From assembly GCA_033032865.1 (NCBI GenBank), contig JAWHQI010000273.1:2294001-2358000 (forward strand): DNA of 64,000 bases, read 5' to 3'. This DNA comes from Dactylorhiza incarnata (Eukaryota; Streptophyta; Magnoliopsida; Asparagales; Orchidaceae). Shown piece by piece: positions 1-10,612 of this stretch. Within the stretch, counting starts at the first letter, position 1. Each line of letters begins with the position of its first letter. The position numbers were made by a program, and so were the translations under genes. The notes under the pieces were generated by a model. The model made no database searches and was not told the DNA's origin. It worked only from the letters and a program-made list of their open reading frames with translations.

Positions 1-1620
1 TAGTCTAACAACTAATTTTGCATCCATAAAATTTGTGAATAGCAGCTTCCTGCAGTTATATACTCAACCTCAGTAGTAGAAGTGGAGACTTTAGTTTGCT
101 TCTTGCTAAACCATGAGATCAATCTAGCACCCAAAAACTGACATGTTTTTGAAGTGCTTTTTCTATCCAACTTGCATCCAGCATAGTCTGCATCTGAATA
201 ACCAACCAATTCAAATCCAGATTCAACTGGATACCATAAACCGAGCTCAGGAGTATCCTTCAGATATCTAAGAATTCTTTTGACAGAACTCATGTGGGAT
301 TCTTTGGGGTCAACCTGAAATCTTGCACAGATACAGGTAGCAAACATAATATCAGGTCTGCCAGCTGTTAGGTAGAGAAGGGATCCAATGGCTGCTCTGT
401 AAGTCTTTTGATCAAAGGACTTACCTGTTTCATCTCTATACAAAAGAACATTGGTAGCCATGGGGGGTTTCATGACAGCCATTTTCCATCCCAAATCTTT
501 TGATGAGTTCTCTGGTGTATTTGGATTGGGATATGAAAATGCCATCTGCATTTTGTCTCACTTGAAGACCAAGAAAATAGGATAATACCCACATGCTACT
601 CATTTCAAATCTAGATTGCATTAGGTAGTCAAAACTTTTGAAGAGAGACTGATCAGTTGATCCAAATATGATGTCATCTATATATATTTGTACAAGAAGT
701 TGCTGATTTTTATGTGTTCTTGTGAAAAGGGTTTTATCCACCTTTCCTCTTTCAAAGTTGTGTTCCAGGAGAATAGTGGATAAGGTCTCATACCAAGCTC
801 TTGGAGCTTGCTTGAGACCATATAGAGTCTTATCTAGTCTATATACAAAATATGGAAGAGTTGGATTGACAAAACCTGGTGGTTGTTCCACATACACCTC
901 TTCTTGTAGTTTTCCATTGAGAAATGCACTCTTGACATCCATTTGGTATACATTGATCTTCATGTGGGCAGCATATGCCAGGAACATTCTGATTGCCTCC
1001 AGCCTTGCTACTGGGGAAAATGTCTGGTTAAAGTCAATACCTTCCTCTTGCCTGTACCCTTTGGCCACAAGTCCAGCCTTGTTTCTGATTATGACCCCTG
1101 TTGAATCCATTTTATTTTTGAACACCCAATTGGTGCCAATAACTGGGTAATTCTTTGGTCTTTCAACCAATGTCCAGACCTTGTTCCTTTCAAATTAGGT
1201 CAGTTCCTCTTGCATAGAAAATATCCAGTGAGGGTCACTATCTGCTTCTTCAAACTTCTTGGGTTTATATTGTGACAGGAAGCATTGCAGCATTGTCTCG
1301 CTTATTAGTTGTTTCCTTGTCTTTACTCCTGCTATCAAGTCTCATATTACTTGAGTTGGAGGATGGTCTTTTTGAGTCATCCTGGATCTTGTTTGGTTAT
1401 ATTAGGAGATTCTCTTCTTCCCGAGCTACCACTTGCTCAGTGATAGTGGGAGCTTCATCCTCATTTACTTGAATGATGTCTGTGGCTGGTAACTCAGGGT
1501 CTGCAGTTTCCTCTTCATCTGCTGCACAATCTTAACCTAAGTCAGTGTCAATATCCAATTGTCCTTTTTCCTGACATCCAGGTGGATGGTCTATTAAGCT
1601 CATCCTTTTAACTTGTTCTG
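1..1620 (-). pseudogene. Copia-A reverse transcriptase and RNase H (broken)
   Basis: The RT part (about 1260-480) shows copia RT landmarks: [24 protein letters not shown] and the active-site box YIDDI. A frameshift near 475 moves the reading into the frame that carries the RNase H motifs YSDADYAG, DRKSTSKTCQF and STSTTEVEYI. A TAG at 12-14 replaces the usual Gln of the QNQLLDYG motif that is intact in Copia-C. Another stop lies about 1195, just before the FERNKVW segment. The hinge between integrase and RT (1290-1620) is Ser- and acid-rich and also interrupted. It would copy element RNA into DNA in cytoplasmic particles, but cannot now be made as one protein. Confidence 0.88.
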
Positions 1621-2945
1621 TCAGCGGTCTTCTTCCTGCGGAATAGGATTGGTGGAAGTCTCCTTCCCCTTATCAAACATGTTAGTTTCATCAAAGACCA
1701 CATGCACAGGATCCTCAATTTTGAGAGAGCTTTTAATGTAGCACCTATAGGCCTTGCTTGATGATGAATATCCTAAGAATATCCCATCATCAGCCTTCTT
1801 GTCAAATTTGGCAAGATGGCTCTTCCCATTGTTGAGGATAAAATAAGTACAACCAACGATTATAAAGTAAGTGACAATGGGTGCCTTTCCCTTCAATAGC
1901 TCATAGGGAGTCTTTAATTTAGTCTTGTGAATGAGACTTCTGTTCAGAACATAGTTTGATGTATTCACTGTCTCAGCCCAAAAGGATTGGCAAGTTGGAT
2001 TCAGCTAATAATGTCCTACTGGATTCAATTAAGGTTCTATTTTTCCTTTCAGCCACACCATTTTATTGGGGGCTTCTAGGAGCTGAAAAGCAATGTCTGA
2101 TCCCTTCATCCTCACAGAATCTACACATTAACTGATTTTCAAACATAGTGCCATGATCACTTCTGATCACAACAACCTGGGTGTTGAATTCAGATTGAAT
2201 ATATCTAATGACTCTTGTTAGGATCTTGAAAGTGTCTGACTTTGCTTTCAGAAAGAACACCCAGCTGAATCTAGAAAAATCATCTAGAATGACTAGTGTG
2301 TAAGACTTACCTGCTAAGCTTTGAGTGGAGATGGGACCAAATAGATCCAAGTTCAACAGGAATGAGGTTCTAGGGGAATCATTCTTACCAATTGGTTTGA
2401 ATGATGCTTTGATCTGCTTTTCTAGTTGACAGGCTCTACAAGGATGGTCCTTATTGAGTTTACCAGTTGGTAAACCCCTAACTAGGTTAAGTTTGGAGAG
2501 TTTGGAAATGGTCTTAAAGTTTAGGTGACTAAGTTTCCTATGCCATAGCTCATTATTTTCTAATTGGGAATTAAATAGGCAGATCTTAGACTTTGTGTAC
2601 TCAAAATCTACAACATAGAACTTACCCTTTCTGAGACCAGTCAATACAATTTGATCAGTCTTAGAACTGACAATGTGGCACTGAGATTTGGTGAATACAA
2701 CTTTGTATTCACCATCACATAACTGGCTAATGCTAATCAGATTATGTTGAAGTCCTTCAACATAAGCTACTTTAGAAAAGGAGATCTCTCCAATTCTGAG
2801 CAAACCATATCCTTTGGTTTGGCCAGAGTGGGAGTTCCCAAAGATTACCTTGGGCCCTTCCTTGGCCTTGAAATTTTCCAGCAAATCTTTTGCTCCAGTC
2901 ATATGCATGGAGCACCCACTGTCCAGATACTACAGCTGGTTTGTG
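1621..2945 (-). pseudogene. Copia-A protease tail, GAG_pre-integrase and integrase (broken)
   Basis: From right to left: the protease active site LDSGCSMHMTG (about 2935-2900), whose preceding Trp codon has become TAG; then the pre-integrase zinc-binding region with ELWHRKLSHL and CRACQLEKQ; then the integrase core with catalytic Asp in NLDLFGP and Asp in RSDHGT. The reading frame stops at 2063 inside SAPRSPQ, where Gln of PQQNG is a stop, so the catalytic Glu that follows is cut off. Integrase resumes at 1968 with NYVLNRSLIHK and runs to GIFLGYSSSSKAYRCY. The protein would process Gag-Pol and join the DNA copy to the chromosome. Confidence 0.88.
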
Positions 2946-3198
2946 GTTGAACAGCCTTCTCTCTGCATATTAAATTAAACATTAGTATAGAACCTCTAAT
3001 GCTGGTGTCTCTTTCTTTTATCATCATATGGAGATATGAGAGAGTGAGATGATCTTCCATTGTTCCCCCTTAGGTGAAGAAGTGTTGTATTCTTTTGCCA
3101 GCAATGCTTTGCAATATGTCCTATTTTAGAGCAGCAAAAACATCTAGGAATAGAAACAGAAAAAGGTTTTGATGTTTGGTAATTCTGTGTAAATAATC

Positions 3199-3420
3199 TG
3201 CGTCGAGAAGAAATCGACGCATTTTTAGAGTTGCGTCGAATGGAATTCGACGTACCTGCATAGTTTCGTCGATAGCCATTCGCAGCATGGTTTTGGTTGC
3301 ATGAAGTGTAATTCGACGCACTCACATGATTGCTTCGAAATGATGTCGACGCATATGCTGGATTCCGTCGAGTTCCATTTGACGCATTCTTAAAATTGAG
3401 TCAAGTTCTATTCGATGTAT
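3199..3420 (-). repeat. TCGA-word array inside Copia-A gag/protease linker
   Basis: About ten imperfect units carry the core CGTCGA or TCGACG, alternating in direction, at irregular 15-30 bp spacing. They encode Arg/Ser/Asn-rich peptides such as SNSIRRNS and SISSRRRL in the frame that reaches the zinc knuckle. The same words fill 6926-7350 of the element's own LTR. Confidence 0.75.
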
Positions 3421-3781
3421 GATTATTATCATTAAGATTTTTATTTGATTTTTCCAAGGGACGCTTGCCTAAGATTCCTGGTTGATTACTAATGTTTACC
3501 CTATTAAATATTGTGAGTTTATCAAGGTTATTGTTATTATGATCTTCTAAATTATTATTAGGTCTAGACCTAAATGATGTTACAGGCTTTTCCCAAGAAT
3601 GTATCCTGGGGATCTGGGTGCTAGTGGATGGTTGTGCTTCCTGATCAAGGTGTTCAAATCTCTTGGAGAGATTTTGTGAGATATCTTTGATCTTTAGACA
3701 CCTTCCAGTTAGGGAGTCCTTAAAGGATTTTGCCTTTGAGAGTTCTTTATTTAGATCTGAATTTTCAATATCTAATAAATA

Positions 3782-4385
3782 CGAGTGCCTGACACGGGGC
3801 TTCGCCCCTATGGCCAAGCGCGGCAGTATGTGAGTGCAACGGCATGGGCCTCTGGCCCTACGTGAATGCAACGACACTGGCCTCTAACCCTACACGAGTG
3901 GTGCTCCCGCAGCTAAAAAACACATATATATATATAAAGATTTATATAAATATATATAAGGATTTATAAAAAAACATATATTGGTAGGAGTGAGAGAGAG
4001 AGTGGAGAGAGAGGAGAGAGAGTGGAGAGAGAAAGGAGAGAGAGTGGATATCAGATGTATAAAAAGAACATATATATATCTACACCGTAGGAGTGTGAGA
4101 GAGGAGAGAGAGTGGAGAGAGAAAGGATCATTACTTTTAATATTATTTAATGATAGCCAATGAGCCTACTATAATAGCTTTAGGAGATCTATAAAAAACT
4201 TTTTGGATTATATGGATTTCCATCCTGGAATTTATATTAAAATATGGTGTAATTACTTTTTTGGACATTTTATTTTAAATTTGAGAGTTTTGAATGTATT
4301 AAAAAACTAAGGGTATATTTGGGTTTTTTTTAATGTTTAACCAAAGGCAACTTTTCCCTTTTAATATTGTAAATATATTCCTTTT
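3782..4385. mobile_element. Unclassified ~600-bp insertion in Copia-A gag
   Basis: The coiled-coil part of gag is interrupted here by non-coding DNA. One end is GC-rich with a tight hairpin (GGGGC, loop TTC, GCCCC, near 3798-3810); then come AT-rich microsatellite DNA (3925-3980), a GA-rich purine block (3985-4130) and an AT-rich tail. A small hairpin close to one end and the lack of clear terminal inverted repeats would suit a short Helitron-like element, but I do not see a convincing CTRR end. Borders are estimated from where gag homology stops and resumes. Confidence 0.5.
3985..4132. repeat. GA-rich simple repeat with partial duplication
   Basis: Runs of GAGAGAGTG and GGAGAGA dominate. 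The block TAGGAGTG followed by the purine run occurs twice (about 3985 and 4090), separated by a short AT-rich stretch, so this is a local duplication of a microsatellite. Confidence 0.8.
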
Positions 4386-5773
4386 TCTTTTATAAATAAT
4401 TCACCTCTTAGATCATAATTGATTGAGTATAAAGACTCTTTCTTAAAGACTTCTAGTTCTGATTTGATCATTTCATGTTCCTTTTGATGGTTAATGTAAT
4501 CTTGGCAAAATTCCTTGAATCATTCTTTAAAATCTTTGGATGAAAAGTCAAAGTCTTCAAAGATGCTTACCTCAGCTTTATCAGTGGAATTTTCCAGAGC
4601 CATTAAGCAGGCTTCTTCTTGTCCACCATCTTCATCATCATCAGATGAGGAGGAGCTTGATTCAGAATCTGAATCATTCCATGTCTCAGCTATGAAACCT
4701 TTCCCTCCTTTCTTATCCTTCCTCGGGAAGGATTTCTTCTTGTGATCCTTCCTCTGCTTGTTATTCTTATTCTTTTCTTCCTCAGGACATTCAGTAGAAA
4801 TCTGTCCTGGCTTTCTGCAAGAGAAACAAATAATCTCCTATTTATGAGTTTTATCATACCTTGACTTGCTTTATCTCCTCTCTGTCCTTCTGGAATCTTC
4901 TGTTCTGACCCACTTTTTGAATCTCTTAGCCAAGAGATTAAACATTTCTTCTTCAGTGGTGGAGGACTCTGCTTCTGTAGTTTTTAATGCAAGAGTCCTC
5001 TCTTTAGGAGTTGGTGTCCTTTCTTGGGCTTCTGACTCAGCCCTGCTTTTAAGTAGAAGCTCATAGGACTTGAGCTTTCCTAGGAGAGCATTAGTTGATA
5101 TCTCTCTGAGGCATCTAGAATCTCTAATAGCCCATATTCTAGAGTCCCATGTGCTTGGGAAGCACATGAGGAGCTTGTTATTAATTTCTGTCAGAGAGAT
5201 TTCCTTGTCAAGCCCTCTCAGCTCATTTATGATGAGGCTGAATCTGTCATACAGTTCTGTAATGCTTTCATCAGCCTTTTTCTTGAAGTTCTCATATTGA
5301 GATATGATAAGAGCCTTTTTGTCTTTTCTCTCATCACAGCTTCCTTCAACTAGTCTGGAGAGAGATTCCCATCTCTCTTTTGCAGAGTTGCAATCAGCAA
5401 CTTTCTAGAATATGTCATCAGACATAGTTGAGACCAGTATGTTCATGGCCTTGGCATCATATGCCTTGACCTTCTTCTCATCATCAGTCCAATCTGCTCT
5501 GGGGACTGATGTCTGTATGACCTTTCCACTAGTGTCTTTCCTTATTGGAGCTGGGGGACCTGTTAGGATGACATTAAAAATTTCCTCATTAATAGAATTA
5601 ATATACAGTTTTATTCTGGCCTTCCAGAGTGTAAACTAATTCAGATTATACACTGGAGGTCTTGTTGAGGCATAGTCCTTAGAACTCATTTTCCTTTATG
5701 AAGTATATTTGTACTAAAGAAATAAGAGTAGGAGGTCTTTTTGATCAAGGTGTTAACCTTTTACTGATCAACC

Positions 5774-5792
5774 TCCCTCTAATAACAATTGA
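5774..5792 (-). promoter_or_regulatory. Copia-A primer binding site (decayed)
   Basis: Read on minus it resembles TGGTATCAGAGG, complementary to the 3' end of initiator Met tRNA, but two positions have changed (plus strand CTCTAATAACAATT against CTCTGATACCAATT in Copia-C). It lies 4 bp inside the LTR end at 5796. Confidence 0.65.
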
Positions 5793-5795
5793 AAA

Positions 5796-7526
5796 TGCAC
5801 AGTGTGACTCTGAGAATCCTCTAGTGGGGGGGGGGGGGGTGAAGAGAGATTTAAAATTATTTCTATCCTATATGTGCAAACACAATAAAACCTAAGTACT
5901 ATGCTCCAACAAATACTCACACAGAATCAGACAGTGCAGAATATGAAGCAAGAAGAACAATAAAAGTTATCTAGTTATCTATGCTATAAGGGATATCATA
6001 AAAAATAAGCAATCTAGAAGACACAAAAGATTTTTATAGAGGTTGACCAAAATGTGGGTACTCCCCTCTTCTACCATCTGGTAGGAATGCACCAACTGTG
6101 CCTGAGTCTTTTGGTAAGGAGACTCTTAGAACCACTGATCTTTTGATAAGGAGATCATGAACCACCAAATCTTTTGATGAGAAGATCTTGAACCACAAGA
6201 TCTTTTGATAAGGGGATCTTGAACCATTGCATCCTTTGGAAGAGGGATTCTCAAAACTATGTACAGTTGGAAATGAGAAGGAGAATGAAAGAGAGGGAGG
6301 AGGAAGAATTTTGTTTTCAAAATTCTTATGAAGCCCTGTCTCAAGAAACAACTTCTATTTTCTTCTACTTGATCTGCTAGTGATAACCTTCTGCTTAAGA
6401 TTTGTGATGGTTTGTAGGAGCTATCACTGTCAGATCTTTTCACGTCTTTCTTATCAAACTTTGGCTGCTATATGATTGTGATGATGAGCACCCTTCAGTT
6501 GTTCTGCAGTAAGAGATGGAGAGCAGTTATTCTTTCTTCTCTGTTTGTTTCTCTGTTAGGGTTCCCTGAGAAGCAAGAAGAAGAGGAAGCCCTAAAAGAA
6601 AGGTGTTGCCGATTGTGATGAATACTGTAGTTTTCTCTTTCCTTTCTGCCCTTTTATTGTCCTTGTTCCATTTGAATTTGTTTCCTTTTCTGGCAAGTCT
6701 TGAAAAGGTATATTTGTCTGGATAATTACTCCTTTCCTTCCTTCTTTAATTCCCTACCCGTCCACCAACAATAAGCTTGTATCCAAGAAAGCTTTTCTCT
6801 GTCCTCTATTAATTCTTGATTCTATTTGAGGTAATTAAGGAGCCATTGGGGAACAGTTTTGATTGAGGTGTGCCATGAGAGAGGGTCCAAAAATGACAGC
6901 TGAAAATGATACCTTTTCAGACTGTATTCGACGTAGCGTCGAGTTCTCTTCCTCTCTTATCGATGCACCTTCGAGTTCTTGTGGGAGCAGCTTTGAATTC
7001 ATCCTTGCTCTGATTGAACTCTGCTAGTCGACGTTGTGTCGATATCTTATTGACATAACCGTCGAGTTGAGAATATGGCTCTGAACTCCATTATTTGCGT
7101 CGAGATGAAGTCGACATTGTGTCGACTTTAGATGGCTTCGACAGATACTTCCTTCTGAATTGAGTTGAAGTAGACGATGCGTCGACTTCTCTCAATATAC
7201 TTTGACAAGTCCATGGCTCGTACGTTGATATATACTCGACATAATGTCGACTTAATCTACTTTGACAGAAGGGGTGAGTTGCTTGGACTTCTAGTCAGAG
7301 TACCGTCGACAATAACTCGAGGTTGCGTCGATTTCTATTCGACGCAAATGATAACTTTGCCCAAATTTTTCTTGTCTTGATCTGGTCTTGACCCTAGGTT
7401 GAGTGTGACATCCTAAGACATCTAATGACCAGATTACCCTTACTCTACAATGGGTAATTCTACCTAGGAGATAAAATCACTTGTTAGGTAATTTGTTAAG
7501 TTAAATCAAAGGGGGTTTTCCCAACA
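5796..7526 (-). repeat. Copia-A 5' LTR
   Basis: It ends in CCAACA at 7526 and starts TG at 5796 next to the primer site. On minus, U3 carries the TCGA words (7350-6926), then a TATA-like ACAATAAAAGGG (about 6660-6650), then a CT-rich transcribed part. A run of 14 G lies at 5826-5839, close to the U5 end. Its partner is outside the window; a truncated relative lies at 22897-24341 in the other direction. Confidence 0.8.
6926..7350 (-). promoter_or_regulatory. Copia-A LTR word array (GTCGAC type)
   Basis: More than fifteen copies of GTCGAC, CGTCGA or TCGACG, often paired as GTCGACATTGTGTCGAC, lie in U3 about 270 bp upstream of the TATA-like box. Many carry single changes consistent with CpG decay. 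Confidence 0.75.
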
Positions 7527-7725
7527 TTTTTTTGTTTAAAAAGGAATTGTAACTATTTAGTATACATAGGAATTCTTTTTAGTACTTTTCTTAATTCACA
7601 CTCGAGCAAGAAAATTCTTTGTCCACTCCTTACTTTCATTTTCTAATTGAGTATTTAGCTCCATCTAATGCCCTTGAGTAGTATAGTTTGCTCGGGATTA
7701 GAAATTGTTAAAGTCTGGGGGTATT
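7527..7725 (+). mobile_element. E1 gypsy element: 3' untranslated remnant and PPT
   Basis: No coding similarity is visible here. The segment ends in AAGTCTGGGGGTATT (7711-7725), a purine tract of the kind found directly before Athila/Tat 3' LTRs, and is followed at once by TGATACG. The body of E1 lies to the left of Copia-A, outside the window. Confidence 0.65.
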
Positions 7726-7910
7726 TGATACGTATTTTTTTATCGTGTTTTCACCCTGCAATTCGTATTGTTTTCATACTTTCCTGTGCTATATGTGTAA
7801 GGTTATTGCTTATATTTAGATTTATTATGCATCTAGACTATTTGGAATGTAACCTTGTTGCAGGTGTGGATTTTTGGGCGTGTTTGGGGGATATTATGTT
7901 CGAATTGGTA

Positions 7911-8062
7911 TGCACGAGCTCGTGCGTAATTTTTGCACAAGCATGCACCCATTTTTCTATTGACACAGCCAGTTTTCGTTGATCCAAATTGCACGTGCAG
8001 ACTTTCGCACACATGTGCATGCACGTGCATTTGGGCATGTGCAACTTGGGCGCCCAAGTTTT
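7911..8062. promoter_or_regulatory. E1 LTR word array (GCACGTGC type)
   Basis: There are alternating words built on CACGTG, CATGCA and CACGAGCTCGTG, including the palindrome CATGCACGTGCAT and a separate GGGCGCCC. CACGTG is the core of the plant G-box, bound by bZIP and bHLH factors. No clear TATA box was found next to it. Confidence 0.6.
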
Positions 8063-9050
8063 TCTTATGTTGTTTCAATTATGAATGTGCGTGCGCCTGA
8101 TTTTTTATGTATGTTCTTCTCACAATTTCAGCCAAATCAACACACCAGGAAGCATCATTTTAGGTCATTTTCTCACCAGAGTAATAGGTTCTCACCCCAT
8201 GGCCCTCTTCTACCTTTCCAAACACTCTAAAAGTGAAGAAGGTGAATTACAAGCCTACATTGGAGCTCCAATCCAGAGCACTTATTGTTTAGATGGACAA
8301 ACCAGGGTGAAGACGTGACTAGGAGGTGGTGACAGCTTCTCCCGTATCGTGGAAGCAGCCAATGAGGATTAGGAAGAGACGGTGTACCAAGTCGGGCTCC
8401 CCTTCGAATTCGAGGAAGAGTCTCCCGTTCTTTCTATTCAAAGGAGTGGTAACTTGTATCTCTCCCTTAGCTTTTAAAATATTTGTAGTCATATTGAAGT
8501 GTACTCTAAAGTACTTACACACCATGACCATTGGGTATATGTTCTCATATATGCATTATCTATTATGGATGGAATGGAAAGGATAGTGTTCTTATTTTTG
8601 TGATTTCTCTTTAAATATTTGTATATGGTTGTTTGGATGAGCTTGTGGTTGTGATTTTGTGGTGTTGTGCTTATTTCGTCTTCATTGAGCTAGAAGTGAA
8701 TAAGTGAGTGAGTGTGAGCAAAGCGGAGGTCGGTGAGATGCAGTGGTGAGGAGCGGTGAAGGCGGCCCATATTTTTTTTTTTGCAATAGTTGATAGTAAC
8801 CGCCCCCCCCCCCCACCCCCACCACCACTTTCCGATTAAAACAACCGACCAAGACTTCAATCTCAAGTCTTTTCTCAAAATGCTACTCCACCTCATCGTG
8901 TTCCACGAGATTTTGATACATGGGGATTATATTCCAATTTTATATTACTTGTATGAACGTAGTTACCGCATCATCTCGATATCATCTGCTATAGTAGTGG
9001 TTTTACTTTATTGCCTCAAGAAAACATTTAGCTTGAGTATGTGGTATGTT

Positions 9051-9055
9051 GTGGG
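9051..9055. other. Target-site duplication of Copia-B, left copy (GTGGG)
   Basis: GTGGG directly precedes the LTR start TGTTGGATC. The same five bases follow the right LTR at 17653-17657, which fixes both element ends. Confidence 0.85.
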
Positions 9056-10352
9056 TGTTGGATCATGAGGCGCCCTTAGAGGGGGGGGGGGGGGGGGGGG
9101 GTGGGGGGCGTGAATAAGGGTTTTTAAAACTTGATTATTTAATAAAAAACTTTTGTTGTTTTTCTTTAAATCAACTTTAAATCGAAACTTAAGGAGTGTG
9201 AATCAATTTAAAATAAACCAAAAAGAACATGATTTTCATTATGATTTAAGATTACAAAATATGTGATTTCTATAATGGTAGAAATCGAAGGCGAAATATG
9301 AAATCTTCTTTTTGTTTTCTATACCGACTCTTCTCACCAAGAACCGGTTGGCTTTAGCCGATATTCCCCAGATCCGGCCTCAAGCTGCTCTAGCCTTTCT
9401 ATACCCAGAAAAGGCCTCGAGCACCCCCTAGATCTACTTCCTAGACCTAGTCGTCAACACGAGGCGAATTGCTCCCTAAGTCCTACCCAGACCTAGTCGC
9501 CAACACGAGGCAAATTTACTTCCAAGAAAATGATAAAAGGTTACAAAATATTTGAACACATAAACTAAAACTCCCTATGATAAATTCTGGAGATGGCGAA
9601 GTCCGCTGAATGTTCTTGAAGTCGAAGCGCGCATTCTTCACATTGAGTAAGCATTTCTGGTTCTACTTGAATTCTTTGCTTGAATATGTGCGAGAGTTGA
9701 TTTTATGGAAAATACGTCTCTGATTGAGTTTCTGGAGTGGTGGAGTAAGGGTCAAATCAATCAGTAGTCAGAGAATACGAAGCCATCCAGTTTATAGACT
9801 TTGAGCTAACGCCGGCACTATGTTCTAACGCTAGGCGTTGACCATGTATAACAACATATTGATGGCTCAGATCTTCAGAAGTGGAAGGAGATTCTGCACT
9901 TTAGGAATTGTTTTATTTTAGGCAATACTAACGCCGTCGTTAAGGCTAACGCAGGTGTTTGGCAAATCATTCCTAAAGTTCCTCCTACTATCACGGCTGC
10001 TTCCTCCTAGCCATAATCGTCGATCGATAATGCTGACATTAAGTACTAATGCCTTGCGTTGAGTTTCTCTCTCTTTTTATTCAGTCGGCAAGCCATCCCG
10101 TTGATCGACATCCCATCCCGTCGATCGGCAGACCGTCCCGTCGATCTCTAACGCCTAGCGTTAAGACCTAACGCCTAGCGTTAGACATCTTTCAATCCCT
10201 CTGCTTGTGGATAGTGCCAGACCAGTATTGCATCAACCTGGTGTCATATCTGTCCAAACCTGCATGCTAAAAACACAATGACAAACAAGATCAAATACAA
10301 GTAGGATTTGTTATTCTCAAATTAAAGGGATGCAGAAAGCCATGTTCCAACA
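9056..10352 (-). repeat. Copia-B 3' LTR (left)
   Basis: It begins TGTTGGATC and ends CCAACA at 10352. A G-run of more than 20 bases (about 9081-9110, broken by single T) is much longer than its counterpart in the right LTR. The sequence GACCTAGTCGCCAACACGAGG is repeated in tandem near 9446 and 9487. TATA (minus TCTATAAACTGG) lies at about 9789-9800 with the word array directly upstream. Confidence 0.88.
9805..10185 (-). promoter_or_regulatory. Copia-B left LTR word array (TAACGCCTGGCGTTA)
   Basis: Several copies and half-copies occur of an inverted repeat with 7-bp arms around one base, TAACGCC-T-GGCGTTA. Among them are three tandem 20-22 bp units of CCCGTCGATCGGCAGAC type (10090-10150). The array abuts the TATA box. 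Confidence 0.85.
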
Positions 10353-10612
10353 ATCTCCTCCTTTTGATAATAACAAATCCAATAGAGATAAATCATAATC
10401 ATATATAAGATATGTGTTTTGAGAAGGATATATGACACAATGTAATCATAGAGATAATAATAAGAGTTATATTTCTTTTAACATTGTGCTCCCCTACTTA
10501 AGTGCTCCCCCCTAGTGTATGCACCCATAGACTAGATTCATGCTCCCCCTTAATCTAGTGAATCCTACTCCTTGTGATTTATCATTCTATTCTCCCCCTT
10601 TTGTTATTAGCA
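10353..10612 (-). promoter_or_regulatory. Copia-B polypurine tract and repeated PPT-like runs
   Basis: On plus these are pyrimidine runs: ATCTCCTCCTTTTG directly at the LTR (10353), then CTCCCCTA (about 10491), CTCCCCCCTAG (10503), CTCCCCCTTA (10543) and CTCCCCCTTTTG (10593). Multiple PPTs ahead of the 3' LTR are reported for Sireviruses. Confidence 0.7.

Larger units (their letters stand above)
2946..5689 (-). pseudogene. Copia-A gag (broken, with foreign insertion)
   Basis: The start codon is at 5689-5687; the product begins MSSKDYASTRPP and is a UBN2-type copia Gag, with a core around AKAMNILVSTMSDDIF and LLMCFPSTWDSRIW. Stops lie near 5638 and 5407. An acidic, Ser-rich stretch (4620-4680) precedes a coiled-coil-like segment, which is split by the insertion at 3782-4385 and resumes with LLDIENSDLNKELSKAK. 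Near 3140-3085 a zinc knuckle CFCCSKIGHIAKHC is visible; another Cys-rich spot lies around 4800. The Gag shell would package element RNA. The linker at 3199-3420 is built of TCGA-rich words. Confidence 0.82.
1..7526 (-). mobile_element. Copia-A: Ty1/copia (Sirevirus-like) retrotransposon, 3' LTR outside window
   Basis: Reading right to left it has a 5' LTR (7526-5796), a decayed initiator-Met primer site, gag, protease, integrase, reverse transcriptase and part of RNase H; the window edge cuts RNase H, so the 3' LTR lies to the left. Integrase before RT is the Ty1/copia order. A long LTR (about 1.7 kb), a UBN2-type gag with a coiled-coil tail and a G-run near the LTR end fit the Sirevirus group. 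All coding parts are broken and a foreign 600-bp block interrupts gag. The right end, CCAACA, sits 199 bp upstream of the E1 LTR start. Confidence 0.9.
7726..9055 (+). repeat. E1 gypsy 3' LTR, left part (split by Copia-B)
   Basis: It starts TGATACGTATTTTTTTATCG, a form common at Athila/Tat LTR ends. The stretch holds no gene; the short ORFs in it are not recognisable. A CACGTG-word cluster lies at 7911-8062 and a C-run at 8802-8819. Copia-B is inserted at 9055, with target duplication GTGGG, and the LTR should continue at 17658. Confidence 0.65.

Noticed and set aside
722..1150. Plus-strand ORF of 142 codons
   Set aside because: It is the antisense shadow of Copia-A RT; the minus frame has clear RT motifs.
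6034..6351. Minus ORFs with repeated KDLVVHDLLIK-like text
   Set aside because: They are translations of the repeated TCTTTTGATAAGGAGATC units in the U5 part of the Copia-A LTR.
8802..8819. C-run as the U5 G-run motif of a copia LTR
   Set aside because: No LTR end or primer site is near it; it is inside the E1 gypsy LTR.
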